Below, in pieces: positions 17,338-25,763 of a stretch of 64,000 nucleotides of DNA. The notes beneath the pieces are model-generated. The model saw nothing but the letters and a program-made list of their open reading frames with translations, was not told the DNA's origin and did not search any database. The translations under genes and the position numbers were made by a program. Source of the stretch: Desulfovibrio sp. TomC (GTDB lineage Bacteria > Desulfobacterota > Desulfovibrionia > Desulfovibrionales > Desulfovibrionaceae); contig NZ_JSEH01000002.1 in the NCBI RefSeq assembly GCF_000801335.2, positions 278,289-342,288 on the forward strand, in the 5' to 3' direction. Numbering within the stretch: position 1 is the stretch's first letter; each line of letters starts with the position of its first letter.

Positions 17338-17643
17338 ATGGAAGATTGCAAGGCGCATTTGCCGGAACTGGTGCAGTCGAGGATCGATGATCTGGTCAAT
17401 GTCCAGGACGTCGACGGGGAACTGGCCGTTCATATGAAAGAACTTGAGGCCCGGATGGCGGCCCTGGAAGCCCTGGTTCGGGAAGAGGCCGGCGAGGAAG
17501 CCCGGCTCCTGGTTGAGGACATGGAGCGTCTTATCGACCGCATCCGCCGGGATTATGTGGCTATTGCCTACCGCCAGGGTGTTGTGGACGGAGCGGATTT
17601 TAAAAAGCTTGTGACCGGTCCGGGTGTTGCCGTCTCACTCTGA
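17338..17643 (+). CDS. Small helical protein of unknown function, 101 residues
   Basis: The start at 17338 is chosen because of the strong GGGGGAGG ribosome site just upstream. The sequence is mostly charged helix with a coiled-coil look (HMKELEARMAALEALVREE, LLVEDMERLIDRIRRDYVAIAYRQG) and no signal peptide or membrane segment. No family is recognised. It stands alone on the plus strand between the ADP-ribosylglycohydrolase and another small gene. Confidence 0.55.
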   Translation: MEDCKAHLPELVQSRIDDLVNVQDVDGELAVHMKELEARMAALEALVREEAGEEARLLVEDMERLIDRIRRDYVAIAYRQGVVDGADFKKLVTGPGVAVSL

Positions 17644-17779
17644 TTGTTGTTTCCGAACAGCGAGATCTTGTTTCCCTTGTAAAAAAGTGGGCGAGAAGAC
17701 GGCTGCAACGTCTCCCAGACGGTTTGGCGACGTTGTCACCGGGCGCATGGTCGGGCTGGCGATAGGATGAAGAGACATT

Positions 17780-17983
17780 ATGGCTGACAAGGACATCAAG
17801 GACATTGCCCACTGCGTCTATATGATCGACCTCGTCTTGCGCGAGATCATGCATTCAGCAAGCATTACCAAAAAAGAGTTTGCAACCCAGTGCATCATTG
17901 ACAGTTTCGTGACCATTCTGCGGGAGGAGGGCTATGCCGTCACCCCGGCCCGCCTCAAAAAAATGCTCGCCTACGCCCATTGA
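17780..17983 (+). CDS. Small conserved-looking protein of unknown function, 67 residues
   Basis: The protein starts MADKDIKDIAHCVYMIDLVL and is alpha-helical throughout; it includes two cysteines and ends in a basic helix (VTPARLKKMLAYAH). It is preceded by GATGAAGAG, a moderate ribosome site. Its codon use is coding-like and its borders clean. Function is not known to me. The gap 17984-18210 shows no further gene. Confidence 0.5.
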   Translation: MADKDIKDIAHCVYMIDLVLREIMHSASITKKEFATQCIIDSFVTILREEGYAVTPARLKKMLAYAH

Positions 17984-18210
17984 TTCATGACGTGTTGCGT
18001 GGCACACCCGGTTGGCCGCCCCCTGTGCCCAAGGACCCTTGGGGCATCCGGCGGCTATGGTTGTGTGCGGCTTTTAACGAAAGCCGGTGAACGCGCCGGG
18101 AGGTGGACTGCCCGGCTCGTGCTCTGCCGTTTCCCACCCGGGATACCGCGCCGTTTGGGCTGCGGTCCTGGTGGTCAGGCAACCCCGGTCCCATCCCAGG
18201 AGTTCCCCTC

Positions 18211-19347
18211 GTGACCGAAACCGTCAAACCGGCCTGGAGACTCGGGCCGGCCCGTGAACCCCTTGATCGCGACGTTTCCAAACGCATTGATGTGTTGCGT
18301 ATCATCCTCATCGGCCTGATTGTCTTGGCCCACGGCGCACGCGGCATCACCGTGCGCATCGCAGGCGAAACCGCCCCGGGCGCGGCGATCATGCTCGACA
18401 TCTTAAACGGCCATGTGGATTTTGTGGCTGTGCCGCTGTTTTTCACCATCTCGGGCTTCTTGTTTTTGCGCAAGTTCGAATTGTCATTGGCTGCCTACGG
18501 CGAAATGCTGCAAAAGAAATTCGCTTCGGTGCTCGTGCCCTACATTCTGTTCAATGTCGGCTTGGTTGCCTGGTTTTACTGCGTCGGCAGTATTGAGATG
18601 CTGGGGTCATGGAACTTCGTCCTCAGCGAGGGACTTGTCGCCAAGACCCTCGGTCTGGGCACCACGCCGATCAACTATCCCCTCTGGTTTTTGCGCGATC
18701 TCCTTGTGGTTTTTCTTGTGTCGCCGATCTTCCTGGTCTTTTTCAAGGAAGCTCCCGGTGTTGGTCTGGTGACGTTTTTTTGCCTCTGGACCGGCCTGTC
18801 GGAAGGGCCGTATTCCTACGGCGGCGACATGTTCGCCTTTTATCTTGGCGGCTATCTGGCCCGGTGCCGCCTGCCCCTGGCCGGGGTCAGCTGGTGGCAG
18901 CGAGCCGGGACCTGGATCTTTTGCCTGCTGACCATCGTTCTGATCTGCTCTTCCTCACTGGGCCTGACTGACGAAGCTGTGCGCCAGTTTCTGTTCAAAG
19001 CCAATCTTGTCTTCGGCATCATTGCCTTTTGGAGGTTCTCGGCCATTGCCTGCATCCGCGACAGCAAGGTGCTTGCGCGCATGGGTCGACACAGTTTTTT
19101 TGTTTATCTGGCTCACGAGCCGACCATTTCCATGTTGCAGACGCGCTTGCTTGCCGTCTGGCGACCGGTTGGCAATGTCCAGCAGATTGTTTTTTATTTG
19201 GGCAGCGGCCTGACCACCATTGTCGGCCTGTGGCTCTTGGCGGAACTGCTTTCCAGATTCGCGCCTATGGTCTACAACTTTGCCACCGGGGCCAGAACGC
19301 GGCCAGGACGTGCCCCGGGTGCCCGAGTTCCGGCTGGCAGCAGTTGA
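18211..19347 (+). CDS. Integral-membrane acyltransferase (acyltransferase-3/OafA family)
   Basis: The protein has 378 residues from a GTG start with AGGAG eight bases upstream; a longer upstream frame is rejected. About ten hydrophobic helices are visible. The signature is RIDVLRIILIGLIVLAHGARG, with the catalytic-type His after helix one, followed by VPLFFTISGFLFLRKF. Later come PLWFLRDLLVVFLVSP and FFVYLAHEPTI. Members transfer acyl groups to sugars or lipids at the inner membrane (O-antigen, exopolysaccharide or lipid modification). No polysaccharide genes are nearby, so the acceptor is unknown. Confidence 0.85.
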   Translation: MTETVKPAWRLGPAREPLDRDVSKRIDVLRIILIGLIVLAHGARGITVRIAGETAPGAAIMLDILNGHVDFVAVPLFFTISGFLFLRKFELSLAAYGEMLQKKFASVLVPYILFNVGLVAWFYCVGSIEMLGSWNFVLSEGLVAKTLGLGTTPINYPLWFLRDLLVVFLVSPIFLVFFKEAPGVGLVTFFCLWTGLSEGPYSYGGDMFAFYLGGYLARCRLPLAGVSWWQRAGTWIFCLLTIVLICSSSLGLTDEAVRQFLFKANLVFGIIAFWRFSAIACIRDSKVLARMGRHSFFVYLAHEPTISMLQTRLLAVWRPVGNVQQIVFYLGSGLTTIVGLWLLAELLSRFAPMVYNFATGARTRPGRAPGARVPAGSS

Positions 19348-19494
19348 TTGCATTTCCTGTTTTACTGTAAAGCAGGACATTCAAGAGCCGCAAAATTCTG
19401 AGAGTGAAAAAGAATATTTCTGTTTTCAACGTGTTAGGAGACGTGGTATAAGGCATGATTCCTGCTTGCCGGGCAGGAGGGAGGACCAGCATTT

Positions 19495-19863
19495 ATGCTG
19501 CGCATTCTGCTTGCCGAAGATGACGTCAACCATGCCACCCTGGCCCGCCAGACGCTGGAAGACGAAGGCCACTGCATCACCGCCGTTGCCGACGGAAAAT
19601 TAGCCCTGGAAGCCGTTGTCCAGGAAACCTTCGACCTTGTCCTCCTTGATATGCGTCTGCCTGAACTTGACGGACGGGAGCTGATTGGCCGGATCAGAGC
19701 CGCCGACACCGCTGTCAGCCGTATCCCCATCGTGGTCGTTACGGGTTACGGCGTCAGGCAACACATGGATTTTTTTAAACATTCTGACGTTCGCCACTAC
19801 CTCGCCAAGCCCTATGACTGCGACGAGCTGGCCTCGATTATCCGCAGTTACGACAGTCACTGA
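19495..19863 (+). CDS. Single-domain response regulator (CheY-like receiver)
   Basis: The protein has 122 residues and only a receiver domain. The acidic pair is in LAEDDV, the phosphoacceptor Asp in LVLLDMRLPELDG, Thr in VVVTGYG and the conserved Lys in YLAKPYD. There is no output domain, so it works through protein contact or as a phosphotransfer intermediate. AGGAGGGAGG lies upstream, at slightly long spacing. It stands alone between the acyltransferase and sufC; no kinase gene is adjacent. Confidence 0.88.
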   Translation: MLRILLAEDDVNHATLARQTLEDEGHCITAVADGKLALEAVVQETFDLVLLDMRLPELDGRELIGRIRAADTAVSRIPIVVVTGYGVRQHMDFFKHSDVRHYLAKPYDCDELASIIRSYDSH

Positions 19864-19977
19864 CGTCAGCCGCGTTTTCTGCGGACCTTTCCGACCGGGT
19901 GAGTGGACTTTGCCGGGGTTTTTCCGTAGACCCCAGGCGGAGCAACGCCCGTATTGGGCGCAAAAAGCGAGGGAATC

Positions 19978-20739
19978 ATGCTTCGCATCGAAGATTTGCA
20001 CGTGAAAATCGGCGACCGGCAAGTCCTGGCCGGCATCAATCTGCATATCGCCGACAACGAAACCTTCATTCTTTTTGGTCCCAACGGCTCGGGCAAGACG
20101 ACCTTGCTCATGACGCTCATGGGCTTTGGCAACTACGAAATAACCAAGGGCCGTATCCTGTTTCGCGGCCATGACATCACCCACGCCCCGATCTATGAGC
20201 GGGCGCGCCTGGGTATTGGCATGTCGTTCCAGCGGCCGCCCACCATCCATGGCCTCAAAACCCGCCAGATGGTGCGCATGTGCGCCCGCGACGCCGAAAT
20301 CGACGTGGACGCCCTGGCCCGAAAGGTCAATATGGACGAGTTTTTGGAGCGCGATGTCAATGCCGGCTTTTCCGGCGGCGAGATCAAGCGCTCGGAACTG
20401 CTCCAGCTTATGGCCCAAAAGCCCTATCTCCTGCTGTTTGACGAGCCGGAATCCGGCGTCGACCTGGAAAACATGAAGCTCATCGGCCATACCGTGCGCG
20501 ATGTGCTGACCGGCGGCATCGAACCCCGGCCCAATTCCAGCATGAAGCAGCAGCGGGTGCTCAAGCGTCCCGTCTCCGGGCTGATCATCACCCACACCGG
20601 CTATATTCTCGAGTATTTAAACGCCGACCGGGGGCAGGTGCTTTTCAACGGCCACCTGTGCTGCGAGGCCAATCCCCGCAACATCCTGGATCACATCAGC
20701 CAGTACGGCTACCAGGAATGCGTGCGCTGCCTCAACTAG
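19978..20739 (+). CDS. sufC: Fe-S cluster assembly ABC ATPase SufC (minimal two-gene type)
   Basis: The protein has 253 residues. Walker A is GPNGSGKTTL (about 35-44), the Q-loop MSFQRPP, the signature FSGGEIKRSE, Walker B LLLFDEPESGVD, and the H-loop ITHTG. FSGGEIKR-x-E and the missing membrane partner are typical of SufC rather than of a transporter ATPase. It drives assembly of Fe-S clusters on the SufB-like scaffold encoded 16 bases downstream. The two genes stand without sufA, D, S, E or U, as in the SMS-type minimal system known from anaerobes and archaea. Confidence 0.9.
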   Translation: MLRIEDLHVKIGDRQVLAGINLHIADNETFILFGPNGSGKTTLLMTLMGFGNYEITKGRILFRGHDITHAPIYERARLGIGMSFQRPPTIHGLKTRQMVRMCARDAEIDVDALARKVNMDEFLERDVNAGFSGGEIKRSELLQLMAQKPYLLLFDEPESGVDLENMKLIGHTVRDVLTGGIEPRPNSSMKQQRVLKRPVSGLIITHTGYILEYLNADRGQVLFNGHLCCEANPRNILDHISQYGYQECVRCLN

Positions 20740-20755
20740 CCAACGGGAGCCTGTC

Positions 20756-21913
20756 ATGGAAAAGATTGATCTGAACGCCTTCCGGTTTAGCGGCTCGACG
20801 CTTGGCGAAATTCCGGATCTGCGCACCATGGATGCGGCGGACAAGGCCGAAATGCTCATGTCCGGCATTGATGTCGAAGAACGCGAACGGGCCGGCACCT
20901 ATCTGCAGGTGGACCACGGCCGGGTCCACTGCAAGAGCCTGCAAAAAGGCGTCGAGGTCCTGGACATCAAGGAAGCCCTGGCCAAATACGACGGGCTGCC
21001 GGACTATTTCTGGACCCAGGTGGACAAGGACAAGGATGAGTTCACCCGGTCCGCGGCCGGCGACCTGCACGGCGGGTACTTCATCCGCACCCAGCAAGGA
21101 GCCAAGATCGCCGAACCGGTGCAGTCGTGCCTGTTTCTCAAAGGCGACATGATCGGTCAAAACGTCCACAACGTCATTATTGTGGCCGACGATTCCGAGC
21201 TGCACATCATCACCGGTTGCTCGGTGGCCCATGGCTCCAAGGGCGCGGCCCACCTCGGCATCACCGAAATCTTTGTCGGCAAGAACGCCAAGCTCACCTT
21301 CACCATGATCCACAACTGGGCCGAGTCCACGGTTGTGCGGCCGCGTACCGGCGGCGTGGTGGATGAGGGCGGGGTTTTTATCAATAATTACGTGCTGCTC
21401 AAGCCGGTCAAGGATCTGCAGTCCTATCCGGCCATCCGGCTCAACGGCAAGGGGGCGGTGGCCCGCTTTAATTCCGTCATTGTCGCGCCCAAGGGGTCCT
21501 ATGTGGACACCGGCAGCCGCATCGAACTCAATGCGCCCGATACCAAGGGCGAGATCATCTCCCGCACCATTGCCTCGGGCGGCACCATCATCGCCCGTGG
21601 ATTTATCGGCGGCAATGCCGTGCCGGCCAAGGGCCATCTGGAGTGCAAGGGCCTCATCCTTGGCGGCGGCGTTATTCATGCCATTCCGGAACTGCTGGGC
21701 TCGGTCGACGGGGTGGAGTTGTCCCACGAAGCCGCTGTCGGCAAGATCGCCCAGGAAGAGATCGAATACCTCATGGCCAGGGGCATGGACGAAGAGGAAG
21801 CCACCTCCACCATCGTGCGCGGCTTTCTCAACGTGGACATCATGGGCCTGCCCAAAGAACTGCAGGATGTCATCGAGGCGACCATCAGCGAGTCCGAAAA
21901 GGACATGTTTTAG
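20756..21913 (+). CDS. sufB: SufB/SufD-family Fe-S scaffold protein (SMS type)
   Basis: The protein has 385 residues. The beta-helix core has TGCSVAHGSKGAAHLGITEIFVG-type repeats, then GHLECKGLILGGG with a Cys at the position of the SufB ligand cysteine. The C-terminal SHEAAVGKIAQEEIEYLMARGMDEEEA matches the SufB/D C-terminal helical domain. It is shorter than E. coli SufB (about 495 residues), as expected for the minimal-system form. With SufC it builds Fe-S clusters for ferredoxins, hydrogenase and dissimilatory enzymes. A strong hairpin terminator follows 70 bases later. Confidence 0.88.
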   Translation: MEKIDLNAFRFSGSTLGEIPDLRTMDAADKAEMLMSGIDVEERERAGTYLQVDHGRVHCKSLQKGVEVLDIKEALAKYDGLPDYFWTQVDKDKDEFTRSAAGDLHGGYFIRTQQGAKIAEPVQSCLFLKGDMIGQNVHNVIIVADDSELHIITGCSVAHGSKGAAHLGITEIFVGKNAKLTFTMIHNWAESTVVRPRTGGVVDEGGVFINNYVLLKPVKDLQSYPAIRLNGKGAVARFNSVIVAPKGSYVDTGSRIELNAPDTKGEIISRTIASGGTIIARGFIGGNAVPAKGHLECKGLILGGGVIHAIPELLGSVDGVELSHEAAVGKIAQEEIEYLMARGMDEEEATSTIVRGFLNVDIMGLPKELQDVIEATISESEKDMF

Positions 21914-21980
21914 CTCGGCCGCCTGAAAAAGCATGTTTTTCCGGTGGCTGGCGTGACGGCAAGGCTGTCGCTCTGCTGAC

Positions 21981-22027
21981 GGCATAAAAAACGCCGGGAC
22001 TCGCGCGAGTCCCGGCGTTTTTATGCC
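21981..22027. terminator. Strong bidirectional terminator after sufB
   Basis: A near-perfect long stem: GGCATAAAAA-ACGCCGGGACTCG pairs with its reverse complement ending CCCGGCGTTTTTATGCC, and T/A tracts lie on both sides. It ends the sufCB transcript. Between 22028 and the next start at 22225 I see no gene. Confidence 0.9.
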
Positions 22028-22224
22028 GTCCGGCGGTTGCCAAGAAACACAACCTGGGATAAGCCCAAAACCGGTCGGCAGTTCACCCAGGCGTCGCCGC
22101 CCCGAAAGGGGTGCTAAACCTGCCGCATTGTTTCATTCCGCACCGACACCTTATCCCGTGCCGCGTCGGAAGACGGCGACCACCGACATCCCTCCAAAGG
22201 ACAGGCACGCTTGAAGGATAAGCG

Positions 22225-22806
22225 ATGTCACGAGAGCCTTTTCCCTTTCAGGTAGATGACATAGCCACTCTGGCCAAGTCCTTGCGCGCTCGTCTGGTCG
22301 CGTCCGAGGAGACGCCGGGGCATGTGGAACTGCTCAACATTCTGGCCAAATCGGCCGGATGCCGCAATTTCCAGCACTTCCGGGCCAATGCCAAGGCCCG
22401 CGAACAGCTGGCCCAACTCCCGACCATGCCGCCGCCGTTGCAGGCGCCGGTTGATTTCGTGCGCGTCAAACGCCTTCTGCGCCACTTCGACCAAGCCGGT
22501 CGGCTCATCCGTTGGCCGGCCAAGCACAGCGAGCAGCAGCCGTGCCTGTGGCTCCTGTGGTCGCGGATTCCCGGGCGGCGCATCCTCAATGAGCGTGAGG
22601 TCAACGAGTCCTTAAATGCGCAGCACAGTTTCGGCGACCCGGCTTTGCTGCGTCGCCAGCTCTGCGACTCGGGCCTGCTGGTGCGGACCCCGGACTGTCG
22701 GGAGTACCGTCGGGTGGAAGGGCGGCCCACGCCGCTTGGGCTGGAACTGATCCGGCAGTTGGCCCGGTCGGGCGCGCCCCAGGCTTCCCCCGCTGCCGCG
22801 TCCTGA
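22225..22806 (+). CDS. DUF2087 domain protein
   Basis: The protein has 193 residues. The C-terminal half contains the DUF2087 pattern: VKRLLRHFDQAGRLIRWPAKHSEQ, then GRRILNEREVNESLNAQHSFGDPALLRRQLCDSGLLVRT, then EYRRV. DUF2087 is often attached to transcriptional regulators and forms a winged-helix-like fold, so a nucleic-acid or regulatory role is possible but unproven. The N-terminal 70 residues (FPFQVDDIATLAKSLRARL...) are an extra helical segment. An AAGGA lies upstream of the ATG. Confidence 0.75.
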   Translation: MSREPFPFQVDDIATLAKSLRARLVASEETPGHVELLNILAKSAGCRNFQHFRANAKAREQLAQLPTMPPPLQAPVDFVRVKRLLRHFDQAGRLIRWPAKHSEQQPCLWLLWSRIPGRRILNEREVNESLNAQHSFGDPALLRRQLCDSGLLVRTPDCREYRRVEGRPTPLGLELIRQLARSGAPQASPAAAS

Positions 22807-22817
22807 TCCGCGACCGA

Positions 22818-22860
22818 GGCAAACGCCCGCATCCGGCTTTGGCTGGTGCGGGCGTTTGCC
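22818..22860. terminator. Long perfect inverted repeat after the DUF2087 gene
   Basis: Fourteen-base arms GGCAAACGCCCGCA / TGCGGGCGTTTGCC with a 15-base loop lie 12 bases after the stop codon. There is no clean T-run, so termination may be imperfect. Confidence 0.55.
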
Positions 22861-22904
22861 TTGGTACGGCTTGCCTGCCCGGCCTGGCCATGCCATGACG
22901 GGAC

Positions 22905-23579
22905 ATGGAGAAAACCAGTCTGACTTTCTGCCGGACCCTGGCGCTGCTGACGGGTATGTTCCTGTTGATCGGCCATGCCGCCCCGATGTCGTCCCGGGCC
23001 GCATCGGCCATTCCCCAGGAGGCGGTGACCGCTGATTTCCCGGAACGTGACCGTCTGCCCCAGTCGCCCCTGCCGCCAGAGGCGTGGTACGGCAATTCCG
23101 GCCTGGGCAGTTGGGGACCAAAGTCGGCCGCCTATCCGCCAGTGGCCGTCCCGGCCGGGTATGATGCCCTGGCCTGGAAGCGGGCGCGGGTGGCCGCCGT
23201 TGCCCGCCGGTATAGCGGGCTGGCCTATCGCCACCACCACATCCCGGCCTACGACCCGCCGGGCGAGGGGGCGGGGCTGGACTGCTCCAACTTCACCTCC
23301 TGGGTCTACAACTACGCCCTGGGGCTGCGCTTCACCTCGGCCATCACCGCCCAGGCCGATGGTCCCAAGGCTCCGGGCCGGCGGCTGGTCCCTGATGAAC
23401 CCTGGAAAGTGGGTGATCTGCTTTTTATCACCAGCCGCGATGGTTCGCGGGTCTCCCATGTGGCCGTGTGGCTGGGCGACGGGCAGCTGATTGATTCCCA
23501 CAAGACCGGTGTGGCCGTGCGACGCTATGCAGGCTGGTACCGGGACTGTCTGTCCCATGTCCGGCGGGTGATCGAGTAG
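22905..23579 (+). CDS. Exported NlpC/P60-type cell-wall hydrolase
   Basis: The protein has 224 residues. A signal peptide covers about 1-33 (FCRTLALLTGMFLLIGHAAP...RAA-SA). The catalytic cysteine is in GAGLDCSNFTSWVYNYALG (the DCSNF motif), with His in RVSHVAVWLGDG and a third polar residue in LIDSHKTG. The family cleaves gamma-D-glutamyl-diaminopimelate or related peptidoglycan bonds in the periplasm. It has no SH3 or LysM domain. The ribosome site is weak; the ATG at 22905 is the best choice because it gives the signal peptide. Confidence 0.82.
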   Translation: MEKTSLTFCRTLALLTGMFLLIGHAAPMSSRAASAIPQEAVTADFPERDRLPQSPLPPEAWYGNSGLGSWGPKSAAYPPVAVPAGYDALAWKRARVAAVARRYSGLAYRHHHIPAYDPPGEGAGLDCSNFTSWVYNYALGLRFTSAITAQADGPKAPGRRLVPDEPWKVGDLLFITSRDGSRVSHVAVWLGDGQLIDSHKTGVAVRRYAGWYRDCLSHVRRVIE

Positions 23580-23667
23580 TCCCAGGCGGAATCGGCCTGG
23601 TGCTGTGGCATTGTCGGTTGGGAACCCCTGTCCGGCGTCGGATCGGATGGCCGCAGGCAGCTTAGGC

Positions 23668-24510
23668 TTAGCGCTGGTGGGGCCGGGGCGGGGCGGTTTC
23701 CCCGGACGAACGGGCCGGGGGGAAGCCTGGCTTTTGGGGCGGGGCCTGGGGGTCCAGCTCCACGGCTCGGTTCAGGGCGGCGGTTTCGTTGGGGGTCAGC
23801 AGCCGGTATTGGCCGGGCGGCAGATCACCGAGAATAAGCGGCCCCTGGGCAATGCGCACCAGGGTAAGGACAGTGAGCCCAAGGTCGCGGCACATGCGTC
23901 GGATCTGCCGGTTGATTCCTTGGGTCAGCTCCATTTCCAGGACAAAACGGTCGTCGGACGGGCGACCGACCAATTCGGTCCGCACCGGGGCGAGCAACTC
24001 CCCTTCGGCCAGACGCATCCCGTTGCGCATGACGTCCAGGGCCTGGGGCGTCACCCGACCGCGTACCGCCACCTGATAGCGTTTGGGTACGTGCCAACGG
24101 GGATGGGCCAGCCGGAAGGCCAGTTCGCCGTCGGTGGTCAGCAGGAGCAGGCCTTCGGAATAGTAGTCAAGCCGGCCCACGGAAAAAAGCCGTCGGTCGC
24201 GCCAGGGTTCTGGCAGATGGTCAAAAACCGTTGGCCGGCCATCGGGGTCGTTGGCTGTGGTCACCACGCCGGCTTTCTTGTGGTGCATGACGGTCAGCGG
24301 CGCGGCGTCGGTCGCGGCCAGGACTACGGCAACGCCGTCCACAGCCAGGCTGTCTCGGGCGGGATCGATCTTCAATCCTTGCTCGGTGACGGTGGTCCCG
24401 TTGACCGTGACCCGACCAGCGGCAACGAGATCGTCGGCATGGCGGCGGGAACAAACCCCGGCGGCAGCCAGGGCCTTGTTGATGCGCAAGAGAGAAGCTG
24501 AGGCGCTCAT
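23668..24510 (-). CDS. RluB/RsuA-family rRNA pseudouridine synthase
   Basis: The protein has 280 residues. The S4 RNA-binding domain is RINKALAAAGVCSRRHADDLVAAGRVTVNG (about 9-38). The catalytic motif GRLDYYSEGLLLLTTDGELA contains the essential Asp. ELTQGINRQIRRMCRDLGL is the RluB/E/F/RsuA C-terminal motif. It converts a specific uridine in rRNA to pseudouridine; which site cannot be decided from sequence. The last 35 residues are a proline-rich tail. The start lies 3 bases after the stop of the sensor kinase gene, so the two are co-transcribed. Confidence 0.9.
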   Translation of the reverse strand: MSASASLLRINKALAAAGVCSRRHADDLVAAGRVTVNGTTVTEQGLKIDPARDSLAVDGVAVVLAATDAAPLTVMHHKKAGVVTTANDPDGRPTVFDHLPEPWRDRRLFSVGRLDYYSEGLLLLTTDGELAFRLAHPRWHVPKRYQVAVRGRVTPQALDVMRNGMRLAEGELLAPVRTELVGRPSDDRFVLEMELTQGINRQIRRMCRDLGLTVLTLVRIAQGPLILGDLPPGQYRLLTPNETAALNRAVELDPQAPPQKPGFPPARSSGETAPPRPHQR

Positions 24511-24513
24511 ACA

Positions 24514-25647
24514 TTACACCGGAACCACAAGTTCAAAGCGTGTGCCGGTGTTGCCGGAGGATGTGAAGGTCACGTCCGCTCCCAGGCATTGCCGGGCGAA
24601 AAGACGCATGCTGTAGGTGCCAAATCCTCGCCCTTCGCCTTTGGTGGAATAGCCTTTTTCAAAAATGCGCATTCGGGTTTCCTCGGACAATGCAGCCGGG
24701 TTGTGCACCCAAAAAACGATGGTCCCCTCGATGGCGTCGCAGCCTACGGTCACGCATTCACCCGGAGCCGCGGCTTCCAGCGCATTTTTGATCATGTTGA
24801 CCATGATGCGGTTGATGATGCGGGCGTCTGAGAAAAAAGTCCTGGCCGCCGTCTCGGGAGCAACGACCAGACGTCGTTTGCCGCTATGATTGAATGCCTG
24901 GCAATAGGCCGCAAGATAGGTCAGGACTTCATGGGTTTGTATCCAGGAAAAGGATTCCCGGTATTCCCTGGTCTCCACGGCCAGGAAATCGCGCTGGGTC
25001 TCAACGATATCCTGGATGTCGTCGATGGCCCGCCGCAGCAAATCCAGCTCGGCGGTATAGTCCGCAGGCAGGTCCAGGGCCATAATGTCGTGGATCCCTT
25101 TGATGCCGGTGACGGCATTGATGATATCGTGGAAAAAGATGCGTTCAAAGCCACGCAGGGCTTTTTCATGGGCGATGTCGAGAATGGAATTGATGATGAG
25201 CTGATGGCCTTCGATGACCATGGGCGCGGCCCACACTTGCAGATTGAGCGCTTCAAGGGTGGTGCTGGTGGTACGGTTGATGGAACATTCCTGCGTTCCA
25301 CGGTCGCCCCCCAGGCTTTTTACGATGGCCTGGGCTGCGCCGCAGTATTGGCAAAACCGCGTGGTGCCGCAGCCTCCAGGCATATCGTCAGCGTGTTCAC
25401 AGCCCAGGGCCTCGCCGATGCGAAGGCCGATGACCTCGTTTTCATCGGTCATGTTGGCCAGGGAAACGAAGCGGGCATTGGCATAGACGATCTGGCGGGT
25501 GTCATTGATGATGAGGATGGCCATTGGCATGAGCGACAGGGTGACGGCCGAAGGGGATCGGGCGATTTTCCTGGAGATGCGTTCGATGCTTTGGGGGTCG
25601 AGACGCTCGGCTGGTAAAAAAAAGGTGGAGGGCGTTTCGTCCGGCAT
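24514..25647 (-). CDS. PAS sensor histidine kinase with a cysteine cluster
   Basis: The protein has 377 residues. The PAS domain (about 35-160) carries an unusual set of ligand-like residues: GCEHADD, then GGCGTTRFCQYCGAAQ, that is C-x-H plus C-x6-C-x2-C. The histidine helix is IFFHDIINAVTGIKGI. The ATPase domain has NMIKNALEAA (N-box) and GRGFGTYSMRLFARQCLG. It has no membrane helices and no attached receiver. The cysteines suggest a metal or redox centre in the sensor, which is inference. It is followed after 3 bases by the pseudouridine synthase gene and lies downstream of yedF. Confidence 0.85.
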   Translation of the reverse strand: MPDETPSTFFLPAERLDPQSIERISRKIARSPSAVTLSLMPMAILIINDTRQIVYANARFVSLANMTDENEVIGLRIGEALGCEHADDMPGGCGTTRFCQYCGAAQAIVKSLGGDRGTQECSINRTTSTTLEALNLQVWAAPMVIEGHQLIINSILDIAHEKALRGFERIFFHDIINAVTGIKGIHDIMALDLPADYTAELDLLRRAIDDIQDIVETQRDFLAVETREYRESFSWIQTHEVLTYLAAYCQAFNHSGKRRLVVAPETAARTFFSDARIINRIMVNMIKNALEAAAPGECVTVGCDAIEGTIVFWVHNPAALSEETRMRIFEKGYSTKGEGRGFGTYSMRLFARQCLGADVTFTSSGNTGTRFELVVPV

Positions 25648-25763
25648 TGCTGATTCCTGAAAACTGCTTCGGTCGTGGGGCGACCTGAAGGGTCGGGCTG
25701 CGCCCCGAAAGATGGACAACGGGCCGCTTGAACGACAACAGCCCGTATGCAAAGAGCCTGTTG

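Noticed and set aside
17999..18016. TGGCAC-type sigma-54 match upstream of the acyltransferase
   Set aside because: The -12 GC is not at the required 10-base spacing, and the gene is 200 bases further on.
22028..22224. Possible small RNA or riboswitch between sufB and the DUF2087 gene
   Set aside because: Short GC-rich pairings exist but no conserved riboswitch core or terminator-linked stem could be made out; too weak to call.
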